Positions 10,367-22,000 of a stretch of 64,000 bases of DNA are shown one piece after another. Each line of letters opens with the position of its first letter. The first letter of the stretch is position 1. Location of the stretch: assembly GCF_015706575.1 (NCBI RefSeq), contig NW_024037055.1, positions 14,112,262 to 14,176,261 on the forward strand. Reading direction: 5' to 3'. The notes under the pieces were generated by a model, which saw only the letters and a list, made by a program, of their open reading frames with translations, had not been told where the DNA came from and did no database searches. The position numbers and the translations under genes were made by a program. This DNA is from Patiria miniata. Lineage: Eukaryota; Echinodermata; Asteroidea; Valvatida; Asterinidae.

Positions 10367-11104
10367 CTACAGATCTAGGCCGTAGCAGTTCTCAATTTCC
10401 ACCACATCTTCAGCAGCTGCATTTTGAAGGGCGAGGTCATTCAGCTTGCACACCATCTTGCCTTGGCCTTGGTCCTTCAGATTGAAGGAGCTACATTTGG
10501 GATGAGAGAGGCAGGCCTTGCCACAAGACACCAGACCCTGAGCCTGTAACTCCATCAAGACGTGATTATCAGAGAGGCACGGGGAGGTGATGATGTGACC
10601 ATCGGATCCGATCTGAAGGCAGAATAGAGGGTCGTAGATAGCAAGCTCACATGTTGCATATCTGGGATTTTTACAGCGCTGATTCCACCATACACCACCT
10701 GCCCTGTCACCAATCAATGCACAATCAGCTCCGCTATACTGATTGCTAGGGTTTCCTTCATCCCAGTTCTGGTACGCGTTGGTCTCATCACCTCTCAGAG
10801 GACAATTCTGCCAAACACCTTCCCGGTCGATGTCATTGCAGCTGATCCAGGCTCCATTACCTAGACCATCAGGATGAAACTCCTGCTGGAGTAATTCCCA
10901 TATAAATGTCTGTTCTTCCATTGAGTTGGGAACTGCAAGGCTTGCATGAGAAGCAGCACAGATGCTTTTTGCTTTGTACCAAGTATTTAGTTCCTTAATC
11001 ACAAAATAGCAAGCCTTTCCATATCGGTGCCAGCCCACTGGGCAAACAGTCGCCACACTGGCCTCAAATCCAGCCATAAGAAGCAGTACACTCAACACAT
11101 CCAT
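10367..11104 (-). CDS. Lectin gene 5: mosaic secreted C-type lectin with PAN tail
   Basis: Intronless 245-codon frame, same plan as gene 1. The signal peptide and upstream flank follow gene 1 (AGFEASVAT, FVIKEL). The CTLD core follows gene 2 (EGNPSNQYSGADC, VWWNQRC, AIYDPLFC). The last 60 or so codons and 3' flank follow gene 1 again (KMVCKLND). The switch from gene-2-like to gene-1-like sequence falls near 10569-10572. Odd residue: the WIG motif reads WISC. This is the pattern expected of gene conversion of the ligand-binding part. Confidence 0.92.
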   Translation of the reverse strand: MDVLSVLLLMAGFEASVATVCPVGWHRYGKACYFVIKELNTWYKAKSICAASHASLAVPNSMEEQTFIWELLQQEFHPDGLGNGAWISCNDIDREGVWQNCPLRGDETNAYQNWDEGNPSNQYSGADCALIGDRAGGVWWNQRCKNPRYATCELAIYDPLFCLQIGSDGHIITSPCLSDNHVLMELQAQGLVSCGKACLSHPKCSSFNLKDQGQGKMVCKLNDLALQNAAAEDVVEIENCYGLDL

Positions 11105-11140
11105 GCTGTTTCTGATGATTAGGAATGTTCAGGTGTACGG

Positions 11141-11148
11141 ATATATAG
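11141..11148 (-). promoter_or_regulatory. TATA box of lectin gene 5
   Basis: Minus-strand TATATAT, same position relative to the ATG as in genes 1 and 2. Confidence 0.5.
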
Positions 11149-12398
11149 TTTTTTAGGATAGCCTCAGTATTGCTCAGCTTTTCTGCCAGTAATTGCAACT
11201 GAATTTTGAGTGTAGAACCACAACATGTTTCGCATGGAAATAACATCAACTGACGGTTTCAGAACGCGAAATGAAAGAGGCTTACCCTTCTCATTTGAAT
11301 GCACAAAGCAATCAAAGTCAGGGATTGCTACCAGTTAGTTTCCCTGACAACGCCGCTTTGGCTGTTGTCTAATTGGCAGTTGATTACACCATTGGCAATA
11401 TTGCATATTTCGACAGTCTTTTGTCACCAGCACCTAAAAATAGCCGATAATTTTCACAGTTGATCTTTGTGATTATAGAAGCTTTTCTTCACACTGAAGT
11501 TAAAATGCCCATTGGTTTCCCCAACAGACATTGTACACTGTTTTATGTATATTGTCACTTCCCCATTCTTTTATATCTTAATGAAACTTGGAGTAGACAA
11601 AGACCCTATGCTAAAACAGTACCTCAAACCCTGATGTCATATTTTCCATAATATGTCACATCCTATCAGTGTAAAAACAATTTGAGTATCTAGAGAACTG
11701 AGAATCTGATGGAACATGGCTATGTGAGTCTGCATGCTAAATAATACTTCTTCTTTTTTGGAAACTGATTTTGAAGTTTTTTAACCCACCCGATTCTTAA
11801 CACATTTAATATTTGATAATGCGCATGTGTAACTCTATATCAAAAAAAAAATGATTTCCCTGTGATGTCATTTGGTGTTTTAGAATTATATTACAAACAA
11901 AATAATAACCACATATTTGCTTTCCCCTATAAACTGGAAAAGTTAACTATTTACAGACAATTGTAAATGCATTTAGTGCATTAATTAAATAGGTAGAATT
12001 ATTGCAACAAATGAATCTGAAATAGTTATTTTCTTCTGCAGGGTTCTGCCAAATTTGAATCAATATATTTCAGCCAATCAAAAGCTTATCATCTAAACAA
12101 CAAAAACAGTTGAAATTACTAGGCAAAAAGTACTGTTAATGTTTTTATACCAGTCACTACATTCACTAATAAATATATTTTGTACTTGTAGACTATATCG
12201 CGAGTGTTCCTGATATTATATTGTAAATCCTTCTAAAATCTTAGCAGTTCATAACAAGTCTCCCACAAAATAGTCATTCACTCTCAGTGATGAAAATGTA
12301 ATCTACGACTGCCTTTTGTATTCATCTTTGAAATGTCAGCCACATTCACTGTACGGCAGAGCATTGCATCAACAGATTTTCCCTCATGCAAACAGTTT

Positions 12399-13139
12399 CT
12401 ACAGATTCAGGCCGTAGCAGTTCTCAATTTCCACCACATCTTCATCAGCTGCATTTTGAAGGGCAAGGTCATTCAGCTGGCACACCATCTTGCCCTGGCC
12501 TTGGTCCTTCAGATTGAAGGAGCTACATTTGGGATGAGAGAGGCAGGCCTTGCCACAAGACACCAGACCCTGAGCCTGTAACTCCATCAAGATGTGATTA
12601 TCAGTGAGGCACGGGGAGGTGATGCGACCATTGGAGCCGATCTGAAGGCAGAACAGAGGGTCGTAGTCGATGATAGCAAGCTCACATGTTGCATATTTGA
12701 GATTGATGCATAACTGGTTCCCCCATTTGCCATTCCCCCAATTGCCCATCAATGCACAATCAGCTCCGCTGTGCCGATTGTCAGGCTTTCCTTCCCCCCA
12801 GTTCTGGTACGCGTTGGTCCCATCACCTCTCAGAGGACAGTTCTGCCAATCACCTTCCTTGTCGATGTCATTGCAGCCAATCCAGGCTCCATCCACAGGA
12901 CCATAAGGATGAAACTCCCGTTGGAGTAATTCCCTTATAAATGTCTGTTCTTCCAATGAGTTGGGAACTGCAAGGCTTGCATGAGAAGCAGCACAGGTAT
13001 CATTTGCCCTAGGCCAGGCCAGTTTTTCTTTTGTCACAAAGTAGCAGGCATTGCCATATCGGTACCATCCAGCCGAGCAGATTGTTGCTGCACTGGCTTC
13101 AAACCCAGCCATGAGAATCAGAACACCCAGCACTTCCAT
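12399..13139 (-). CDS. Lectin gene 6: most divergent array member
   Basis: Intronless 246-codon frame. The signal peptide is MEVLGVLILMAGFEASAA. The N-terminal half of the CTLD differs from all other copies (ICSAGWYRYGNACYFVTKE, LAWPRANDTC). The distal half resembles gene 1 (EGKPDNRHSGADC) with GKWGNQLC at the WND position. The PAN-like tail is of the common type, ending NCYGLNL. The 3' flank is type B as in gene 2. The upstream sequence is unlike either promoter class, and I see no clear TATA box. Rightmost member of the array. Confidence 0.92.
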   Translation of the reverse strand: MEVLGVLILMAGFEASAATICSAGWYRYGNACYFVTKEKLAWPRANDTCAASHASLAVPNSLEEQTFIRELLQREFHPYGPVDGAWIGCNDIDKEGDWQNCPLRGDGTNAYQNWGEGKPDNRHSGADCALMGNWGNGKWGNQLCINLKYATCELAIIDYDPLFCLQIGSNGRITSPCLTDNHILMELQAQGLVSCGKACLSHPKCSSFNLKDQGQGKMVCQLNDLALQNAADEDVVEIENCYGLNL

Positions 13140-13896
13140 TTTGTTTTGGATAATCTACGCGGTCTCGCCTGAGGTCCACCCTTTCAATGCTTGCATTCTC
13201 ACACTATTTGAAAAACCTCTCCTGAGTATACTGTAGGTCCCTACATGTAGATCAAGGACTTAATATTTTGGTCCTTTGGATTCATAATTAATAAATGGCA
13301 TTGTACTGAAAGGTCTCTCCATATCAACATGATATATTGTTCCCTTGACAACTAATGCATCTCAAACGTAGGAGTGGTCTTTAAGAATTTATCATGGCTT
13401 TTAAAACCTTCTGTCACTAAAGTGGATAGTAAAATGCTTCAAGGATTCCAGCAATGGCTCATTTAGCATTTTAATGCTTGACAAGGTTTAACATTGTTAA
13501 ATAGCCTTTAGCTGATGGCACTTTGGCTCATGGTTTCCATGACAACATGGCTTCTTTACAGAAAACCAGGTGGCTTAGAAAATTTTGCCTGGAGTGTTGT
13601 CTGATATCTCTGTGTAAATGATCCAAGGGAAAAAAACACAATATTGCGCTCGTCAAACAGGAAAGAAATATAGTTATATAGCGAGTGCAATATATTCTTG
13701 AATATCTTGAAGGAAAAAAAGCCATCCAATATTATCATTTTTATCTATATCAGGCTGACTTATCCACAAGAAAAAAAATTTCGGGTTACTGTCTTTATTT
13801 CTCAAATTTTATCGAATATTCCTTGCTTCATGCCGCTCCATGTGGTTGTTGATCACAGTGCGCGTACTCTGCACACTGCGTCTGCGTGCAATGACA
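13140..13896. other. Spacer right of the lectin array, no gene seen
   Basis: AT-rich unique-looking sequence. I find no CTLD exon, no long frame with recognisable homology and no clear repeat on either strand. Confidence 0.5.
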
Positions 13897-13905
13897 CTGT
13901 ACGCT

Positions 13906-14468
13906 TTCGCTCGTACCCCCCGCCCTGCAAACAGGACGCTGGGATACTCTGATGAGCTTCACAGAATCTTGTGAAGGAAGTGGCCTATGACCTATGTATA
14001 AAGCATCTGGCTGCAGCTGTTCAAGACCGCAGTTAGACAATGTGCGCAAATGCTATCCGAAAACTCGCCATAGAATTGCGCACATTCCATACCGGATGAG
14101 ATTTCTGTTTCATTGCGGACCATGTGCACAAAATTTTGAGCGTCGCATAATGCAATCCGACCGTTCATGATTCGAAACAGAGCCTGTGCGAGTGACGGGA
14201 ATTGTAAATTTACAACACAGATAAGTTTTACAGAATTTCCTACATTATTTACAGAATTTCCTACATTATTACGCTTTTCAACGAGAAAAAAACACCTCTA
14301 AACTGAAATAAAAGAGTAATGAATTAGACTTAACGGCCGTTTCAAACCTTGCAGAGTCATGACCTTGATGACGCGCAGGTCACAGGTCACGCAAAATCCA
14401 ACCAATCAGAGCGTGAATTCATCAGAGTATCCCAGCGTCCATTTTGCAGGGCGGGGGGTACGAGCGAA
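13906..14468. mobile_element. 563-bp MITE with 9-bp target duplication
   Basis: Inverted ends TTCGCTCGTACCCCCCGCC..(left) and their complement (right) run about 50 bp with few mismatches. Direct repeats CTGTACGCT lie immediately outside at 13897-13905 and 14469-14477. A 9-bp duplication with long inverted ends fits Mutator-like elements, but other superfamilies are possible. No transposase frame, hence non-autonomous. Confidence 0.8.
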
Positions 14469-14741
14469 CTGTACGCTACGCTCTGTTGACTGGTTAACAA
14501 ATGTGAGTTTCTATGCTGTTGATTGGTAAATTTGTTAAAATGCTTGATGAAGACAGTATCAAAAATAATATTGTACCCGTCAGGGTATTTTTACTGACAT
14601 AATATTGCAGTCATCCGGGTACTTTTTATGAAAGCATACAATTCGCAGATTTATTTTTACCACTGGAAGCCTGATACATGTATTTAATAAACGATATTGT
14701 TGTAAATGGTATCTGCTGTACAATCAGGTGTGGGCATCACA

Positions 14742-14865
14742 AAGGCAAAAAAAAATTAAAAATAACAAAAAGACCAACAACAAAAAAGAATGGGGAATTT
14801 AAAAAAAAAAGATAAAAGAAATTCACAAAGGAAAAAAACAAGGAAAAGAAAATGAAAAAACCCAA
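14742..14865. repeat. A-rich purine tract
   Basis: About 120 bp composed almost wholly of A with scattered G, C and T. Low-complexity sequence between the 563-bp MITE and the first exon of the large gene. Confidence 0.7.
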
Positions 14866-15773
14866 AATGTGTCAAAATATGAATCAGCTCCCAAAGTAGT
14901 GCTGACAGACTAAATGTTTAGTGATATTCCTTTTTGAGGCGTATGGGATCATTTTCATTTTTACCAAAAGTAATCTACCCGAATCATTATCAAAATGCTT
15001 ACTTGAATTAATTATCGTACTGGTACTAAACACCCCTGAAATTATTCCGTCTGGCTTGCTGTCATTTAGAAGAAATCAAGAAATGTAGGTGATTTCCGAG
15101 GACCAGTCAATTGACTGATTTTATGGAAAGAAAGAGTGCTATGGACAAAATAGTGTTTCGTGATCAAAAAGTTGTGCATGGGTTTTTCACTGTTTTCTCG
15201 AGAAGCGCAATATCCACTGAAACTTCAACTGGTTAGGTTTTGAACATTCTTCGTAGGATTTTGATTTGTGTTATTATTGGAAATGAACAAAATGCATGAG
15301 AAGCACACATTAATGAATATCTATAAGACAGTTTACCCATTTCTATTGATCGAGAGCCCGTCACGTGGCCGGTTTGAAACAGTTGATAGAGATATGGCTG
15401 GCTGGTCTTAAACACTTTTCCAGTGTCACATGAAATTTGGACTAGTATGAAATCCGATGCCGGCCCTGTTTTGTCGGTTGAACGTTCACAATCCTCACGT
15501 AGGCATGCGCAATACTACCAGTTTGTCAGTATTTCATAGTCCTAAATTCGCACTACACAGGAACATCTTTGCTGTGCACCACATCATGCACTACACGCGA
15601 CACGCACGTCAATTGCCACGAAAGGAGTTGTTTATCAGAGGGCCTAACCATTATATAGCTAGAGGGGTGTTTTGTTGATCGAAATTGTTGAAAATTTATA
15701 ACATTTGGCTTGCGTTCAGTGACTTTTGGACTGTAGAGTTTTGATTTTTTTGACAGAAAAGGTATTTATGAAT

Positions 15774-15939
15774 GGAAATAAATATGTGGCTGGTCGGTAT
15801 TAATCAGTCGGTTTAAAGACCGGTTGGAGTCTGGATGCTGACGAACACCCTCGCCTTCAGATCACGTAATTAGCAGCATCCAGACTCCAAGCAGTCTTAA
15901 ACAGAATGTTGAACACCTCCGAAGCAAACATTTATTCCC
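15774..15939. repeat. Palindromic repeat, family shared with 59426-59597
   Basis: Arms include GGAATAAATATGTG-type sequence at the left and CAAACATTTATTCCC at the right, with GTCTGGATGCTG and its complement inside. It ends about 30 bp before the first recognised exon. Probable foldback or MITE. Confidence 0.55.
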
Positions 15940-15970
15940 TTATTATGTTCACATTGTTGCTTCATTGCAG

Positions 15971-16038
15971 ACACACTGAGGACTATCTGTGGAATGATGA
16001 AAACTGCAATGCCAAGAAGAGTTTCGTCTGTCAGTATG
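15971..16038 (+). CDS. CTLD1 exon 3 (first recognised exon)
   Basis: Acceptor TTGCAG, donor GTAAGA, phase 2 in and phase 1 out. Encodes the C-terminal CTLD part with the canonical calcium-site triplet in WNDENC and the last cysteine in FVCQY. It is the only CTLD of the gene with an intact WND. Its two partner exons were not found between 13140 and 15970. Confidence 0.8.
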
Positions 16039-19000
16039 GTAAGACTGTTTTCCAAATTTACAGTGAATACTAATGCTACAGCGCGTTCCAAAATACCCGC
16101 AACATTTCTTTGCGAAGCGCTTACATCGCTGCAGGAACATGTACCACCATTATTTTTATATCATTGTAAAGCTTGAAATCTTATTTTTTTCCATTGTAAG
16201 TATTAGTTTGATTTTCCAAGGGTTTTGAAATGATTCGTGTTCGCATATCAAAAACAAGCTGAACGGATTTCAAGGAAAATCAATCATGCGCATTTTTTCC
16301 TATAATTGTGGAAATGGTTCATCATGAATATCTTGGTGCCTTTTACTTTCTGTGTTTCCTATTCTTTTTGATCCACGTAAACTACACCGTAACGAATTTC
16401 CTATTCAAAAAGCGCGCTCAAAGTGTGACTCGATTTTGCATCTGATGTACCGCATCATCGGTTCCCTTGAAATCAGTTGAATTTGTTTTCAACATGCCTT
16501 TTTTGGAACATGAATAATTTTAAAACTATTATAAATATCAAAACAATACTCACCAGGGATAAAGTTAGGATTCCAAGCTTTAAAATGATACAAAAATAAT
16601 GGCGATATGGCGATATGTGTCCTGCAGCGAGGTTAAGAGTATTGAAAAAAAGTTTTTTTGGTGTCTTGGGACCCACTGTACATGTACTTGTGGAAAACTA
16701 AAATTGAAAAAAAAAACACGTGTTTACCCAATATACTGTTGAAAAATGAGCAAACAGTACTAAAAAGAACTGACCAACCAACAATTAAGGAAACGTTTTG
16801 GAAAATTGGCTGAAGAATATCAAAGTCATTTTTCAAATAAGCAACAAATGAAAACTGACATAACTTTAAAGTTGAACATTAAAATTGACTTGAGCAGGGT
16901 TTGAACCTGTGGCCACCGGATTGCCGTTCCTGTGCTCTACCAACTGAGCTATCCAGCCCTATGTTGGCAGTTCACCATTTTGTCAGTGTCTTTGTTCAAG
17001 GGGATTAGTCAGAAGCCTGTATGTGCCATGAAGCCAGGGACTACGCCCAAAGTCATGATGCTAACAACAGCAATGCTGCAAGCTTAGGATATAGCAAATG
17101 AGGATCAGTCAGAGAGGATACAGCTTTTTATCAGAAATGTACAAATAAACGACAAAGGGAAACTGATTAAGCACATTCTAATAATTTCAAAATTGAACAA
17201 AAAATGACTGAAGCAGGGTTTGAACATGCAGCCTCCAGATTGCCGTTCTTGAGCTCAACCAACGAAGCTATATCCAGTTCCAACCTCGTGCCCAGGGCTT
17301 ACTTTATTTTGAACCTCGTTTCCAATAGTAAGCCCGCCCAGGGATGGGAACTTGCTTCCTTTATCCTTATTCGATAGCGCAGTTAGCAGGTAATGGATTT
17401 ATATCGTGTACTGAATGTTGTTATTTCCAACGTGTAGTACGTGTTTTCATGTTCATTGTAATTAGTACGTCCACACCTTCTCAAAAATAATCCTTTCTTT
17501 CCCAATTTGCTCATACTAATATGAAATATGATACTCATATTGGCTGGATAAGTTTTAAATTTGGAAAAAACTTTGTGTTGCTGTAACTCACGCAGCGACG
17601 GATTGATTCTGTTTTTACCCCAGACACCACATACCAAAACAAATGCTGAGGTAAAGCACAGGCAGGCACCAGACTATTCCTCATTTGCATGAGTATCCAA
17701 ACATTTTGGATATGCATTATGCAAATGATCCAACACCAGGGTGAGAGAGCGGGTAGTGGTGGCAAGGGCGGATCCAGAACGCAATTTTTTTGGGGGGGGC
17801 AAAATTTTTTTTGGGATTCTAGATGCTCTGTGGTGCGATCTGAGGCAATTTCTGACCACTTTAACCAATGTTTTTTTGGAGGAAAAGATGGTGGTGTACT
17901 CATTGCCTGCCTTTATTGCGATGTCACATAAAAAAAAAAAAAATTGGTTTCGTTTTGGGGGGGGGGGGCCATGGCCCCCTTTGCCCCCCCCCCCTGGATC
18001 CGCCCTTGAGTGGTGGGAGCATACTGTTCAACACCCTGGGAACTATCTTCATCCAACCCTATATTGACCATTACCCATTTTGTCAGTTTCTTTGTTCAAG
18101 GGGCTTTAGTCAGAAGCCAAAGTCACGGTGCTAGCAACATTAGCAATGCTGCAAACCTTGGAAATAGCAAACGGGAGTTCAACTCATGCACCAGTCAATT
18201 TCCTTGTTCACCTTTGTAATCAAGCCTTCCCCTCCCTTGTCTTGAAAATACTTTGGTCCTGATGGGGTCAGAGGTTATGACATCAATGTAATATTTGTTT
18301 CAGACAAGAAACCCAAGCCCGGACAATCCCCCGAGAAGAACCTTGACGTGGAAGTCACGCCCATCTTCAACTTCTACTCCACCCTTTTCACCTGGGAGGA
18401 GGCTTTCGATGCCTGCAAGGCATCCAAGGGTGCCCTGGTGCGCATCCACAACGAGGAGAGGCAACGCTTCCTGGAGGAATTCTTCAGCAAGAACGACAAT
18501 GTTAACGGTTTGTGACTTTCAACAAGGATACTTTCATCAACCGAAAGGGGATGGTGTGTCAGTATACAGTTCACTTAGGCCTATACTGAATGCCATATCC
18601 ATGGTTATCGGCGTTGGCTTATTCTTTTCTCGGAACATTGTGAAGGAAACACAAAGCATTGTGGGTAACTCACCATCGTGATCAGTTCATTCTAATTCTG
18701 CAAATTGTATGTGCGAGCACGGAATTGTTGACCCGGATTATTGGTTGCGGGCAATTTCAGTATTATGTAAAAATGTCTGTGACAGATCTGTTAAGACCTC
18801 AGTGAATATCTAATACAGTGGACTGCCGCTATACCGAACGCCGCTATACCGAACATTCGGCTATACCGAAAACATCATCCTTGGCTCCCGGTTTTAATAT
18901 ACAAAACGTAGCAAACATTGTTGTTAAAAAAGTCAATAGATTAACAAAAAACCTACCGGTTGTACACGTATTAAACACTGTTGGGTCACTTTTAATTCCT

Positions 19001-22000
19001 GAACATCAAACCACCCATGGTTACATCGTGTTTGAATGTTGAAGAGCGATTGATGGCTATTATTTCCCCAAGGAATAAAAGGGAAAACCACCCGTTGCTA
19101 AACGTTTGTGACAACTCCTTGTTCGGCCGCAGGATGTGAGAAATGCCAGTTCAGTGACTTCACTATTGGTCAGAAGAGGGTACCGGTGGTTCAAAATCGC
19201 TATACCGAATGATCGTTATTACGAACACTTTCTTTGGATCCCACGATGTTCGCTATAGCGGCGTTCCACTGTACAAGTCCATTGTCTATAGTAACGGTAA
19301 TCAAGGAGATTGCAGACTAGGAGTTTTGGATCATTTCTCAGAATCATTAATTAGATGTCATGGTTAATTGGCTCTCTCTCACTGACAATAAACTTACTTT
19401 TATAATGCTGGAATTGCTCTTAAATATCATCTTTCCAATTAAAGGTAACACAAATTAGTAGTCGTCAGTTTTATAAGACAGTAGTGGTAACGATGACTGA
19501 ACAAAAAATTGAAATCGCAAAATAAAAGCTTCATGCTTTATTCAGCTCAGAGTAAGTGCTTCACAAAATATTGGTGAAAGGATTTTACAAAATCCATTAA
19601 ATCTCTCATTTCTAAAAAATTAGTTCTAAAAGAATCATTCAAATCACTCATGAACTTTTCAAGTTACATAATTTTAAACACAACCACCGTTTTAAGGTTC
19701 TGTCCACGGATCACAAATAAAGTAAGTGTTCTTTCAGCAAAACGAAAACAAATCACATAGGGATGTGCGTGAATCGTTTTCGTTTTGCTGAAAGGCGCAC
19801 ACCTTTTATGTGATCCGTGGACAGAACTTTCAAACGGTGGTTGTGTTTAAAATTTTCGTAACTTTAAAAATACATGTGCGATTTGAATGATTCTTGTACT
19901 AAAAGCAAGCTTATGAATTAGGCTTTCATGTCCTAGATTTTGAAAGTGCTACATGCAGAACATCAATAAAACAATGGTCCCGACATTTGGGTTTCGTTTT
20001 TTTTTACTCACCCTGTATTATTTTGGACCATTCTTGAACGTGAATATCTTGAATATTGCAGGACAGTTCTGGATAGATGCCTCGTACCGTGTCAAGCACA
20101 AGAAGATCGACGATTGGGTGTACTCCAACGGAGCCAAGCTGGACTACAACAACGGCCTGCCTGAGGAAATGAACCAGAGGGGGAAACAGTGTGCTCACTT
20201 TGGGTAGGTCCTGTTTGAGACTCAAAACAGAAGACTGGATTTAAAGTATGGACTCCGTGCACCAACGAAAGAGGGCGCCCTTTTACCAAGCAATGACCTC
20301 CCATGAGTGGGACATTTAGCTGGTTGACGCGCATCGTTCCTTGTGTGTGATGCACATGCACCAGGGGATTGGTACTATGTACACGCAGTGGTACGGCCGC
20401 GCGTCACGGCAAAATTGCAGTCAGGCAAGATGGCGTCAGTCCGTCACCCCCAACTGTACTTTCTTTGCCGGTGAGGGGGTACTTGTGAACGGAGCGGATA
20501 AGGCTCCAATGATGGAGCTAACAGCAAAGAAGGGCTGGGAGATAAGTTTTTTTTTAGTAAACCAGCAAAAACAGAGAGTCCACACTCATCGGAGAGGTCA
20601 TGATTTTGAATCTGATCATCTTATGATGACGTCATTTATATAGACCTTTGGGGAATTTCATACGCTACATTTTGATACCCTTGCTACCAAAGACTGTAAA
20701 TCGTCAAAAGTGACAACGGTTTTTGAAAAATGATGCAGTTTGAAAAATGCAAATTTAAAGATAACGCGAGGAGAAATTGCTAAGCGTAACCACACATGCC
20801 CGTAATTTGCCCCTATCGACTGCACAGTGCCCGAACAAAGCGCGGGTAATTCAATTCGCATGCTCCCCTGCATGCAAGCACAGTGCAATCGGTATTCCAA
20901 AATTGTCACGCAGCAATTTCCACTTGAATACTAATTTAAAGTTCATTTACGAAAAGTTAATGACAGATTTCACAATTTTTTTTTATATCCATTATTAATT
21001 AATTAACCCTAACCCACCTCACTCCTCCAAAATCCTCATGGCGGTTTTGGAGGATTCTAGAGGATTGAGGATGAATGGTGATTGAATCAAATGAGGATTC
21101 TGGAGGATTGAGGATGAATGGTGATTGAAGCACATGAGGATTTTGGAGGATTGAGGATGAATGGTGATTGAAGCACAAGAGGATTTTGGAGGATTGAGGA
21201 TGAATGTATTTTGAGGCAGGACTGTCTGATGATTTTGAAGGATTTGGCGTTGGTTATCCTTCATTTAAACACGGGTGCAAAGTTTTGGGATGAGGAGGCA
21301 GGACTGTCTGACAATTTTGAAAAATTTAGATCCAAAATTTTGGAGGATTTTGGAGGATTGAGGATGGTTGTAAGCAACAAGGGCCTAGGGGGTTAGGGTT
21401 TTTAAGGCCCTAAAATGGGAAACCAAAAATACCTATAACTCCAACAGATCCTGTCCAATTTTCTTATTCTATACATCACTGGAAAGCTTGTTCAATGTCT
21501 TTTCCAATGAGCCCACGTTCCACATTCTCAAAAATTGGTCCAAGTGACTGCCTTTGTGAGGATGGTCACAATTACATTTCACAACTAAATATGTACTGTC
21601 TGTATACATTTCTTCATGCAGCACTGAGTCAGAGCCCAAGTTCCAGTGGACCTCCGGAAGTTGTCGGGAGAAAAAAGGCTTCATCTGTGAGATATGTGAG
21701 TAGAAGTTTTATTATTATTTGTAAAAAGTATTTTTAAAAGTAAAACCTTTTGCTACAAAATGCAGTTTTACAGGATTGTCATTACTAATTGTTCCTTTTC
21801 CTGAAAATATCTTAAGCTTTGTAAGTAATGTAGTCATCCACATGCATGATTTTTTTGTAGGTTGGGGAAAAAATAGGTCCCTGTATGATCCACATTTCCT
21901 TTTGTCTTGTTTTTTTCTTTTAAATGTATATTAGGTTAGGGGGTCTTATGTTCAATCTTAGCAGAATCTTTCATATTTACATGTAGGCCTGTGTGGAAGG

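Noticed and set aside
15457-15678. 73-codon plus-strand frame upstream of the first exon as the missing start of the large gene
   Set aside because: No CTLD motif, no signal peptide and no suitable donor phase to join the exon at 15971.
16892-16960. Functional tRNA gene on the minus strand
   Set aside because: A and B boxes are present, but the copy is part of a repeated SINE with decayed stems. Likewise 33688-33757 (8-nt anticodon loop), 58884-58952 and 63751-63819.
21003-21405. Telomere-like CCCTAACCC
   Set aside because: Only about two repeats at each end, as inverted ends of a TTAA-flanked element.
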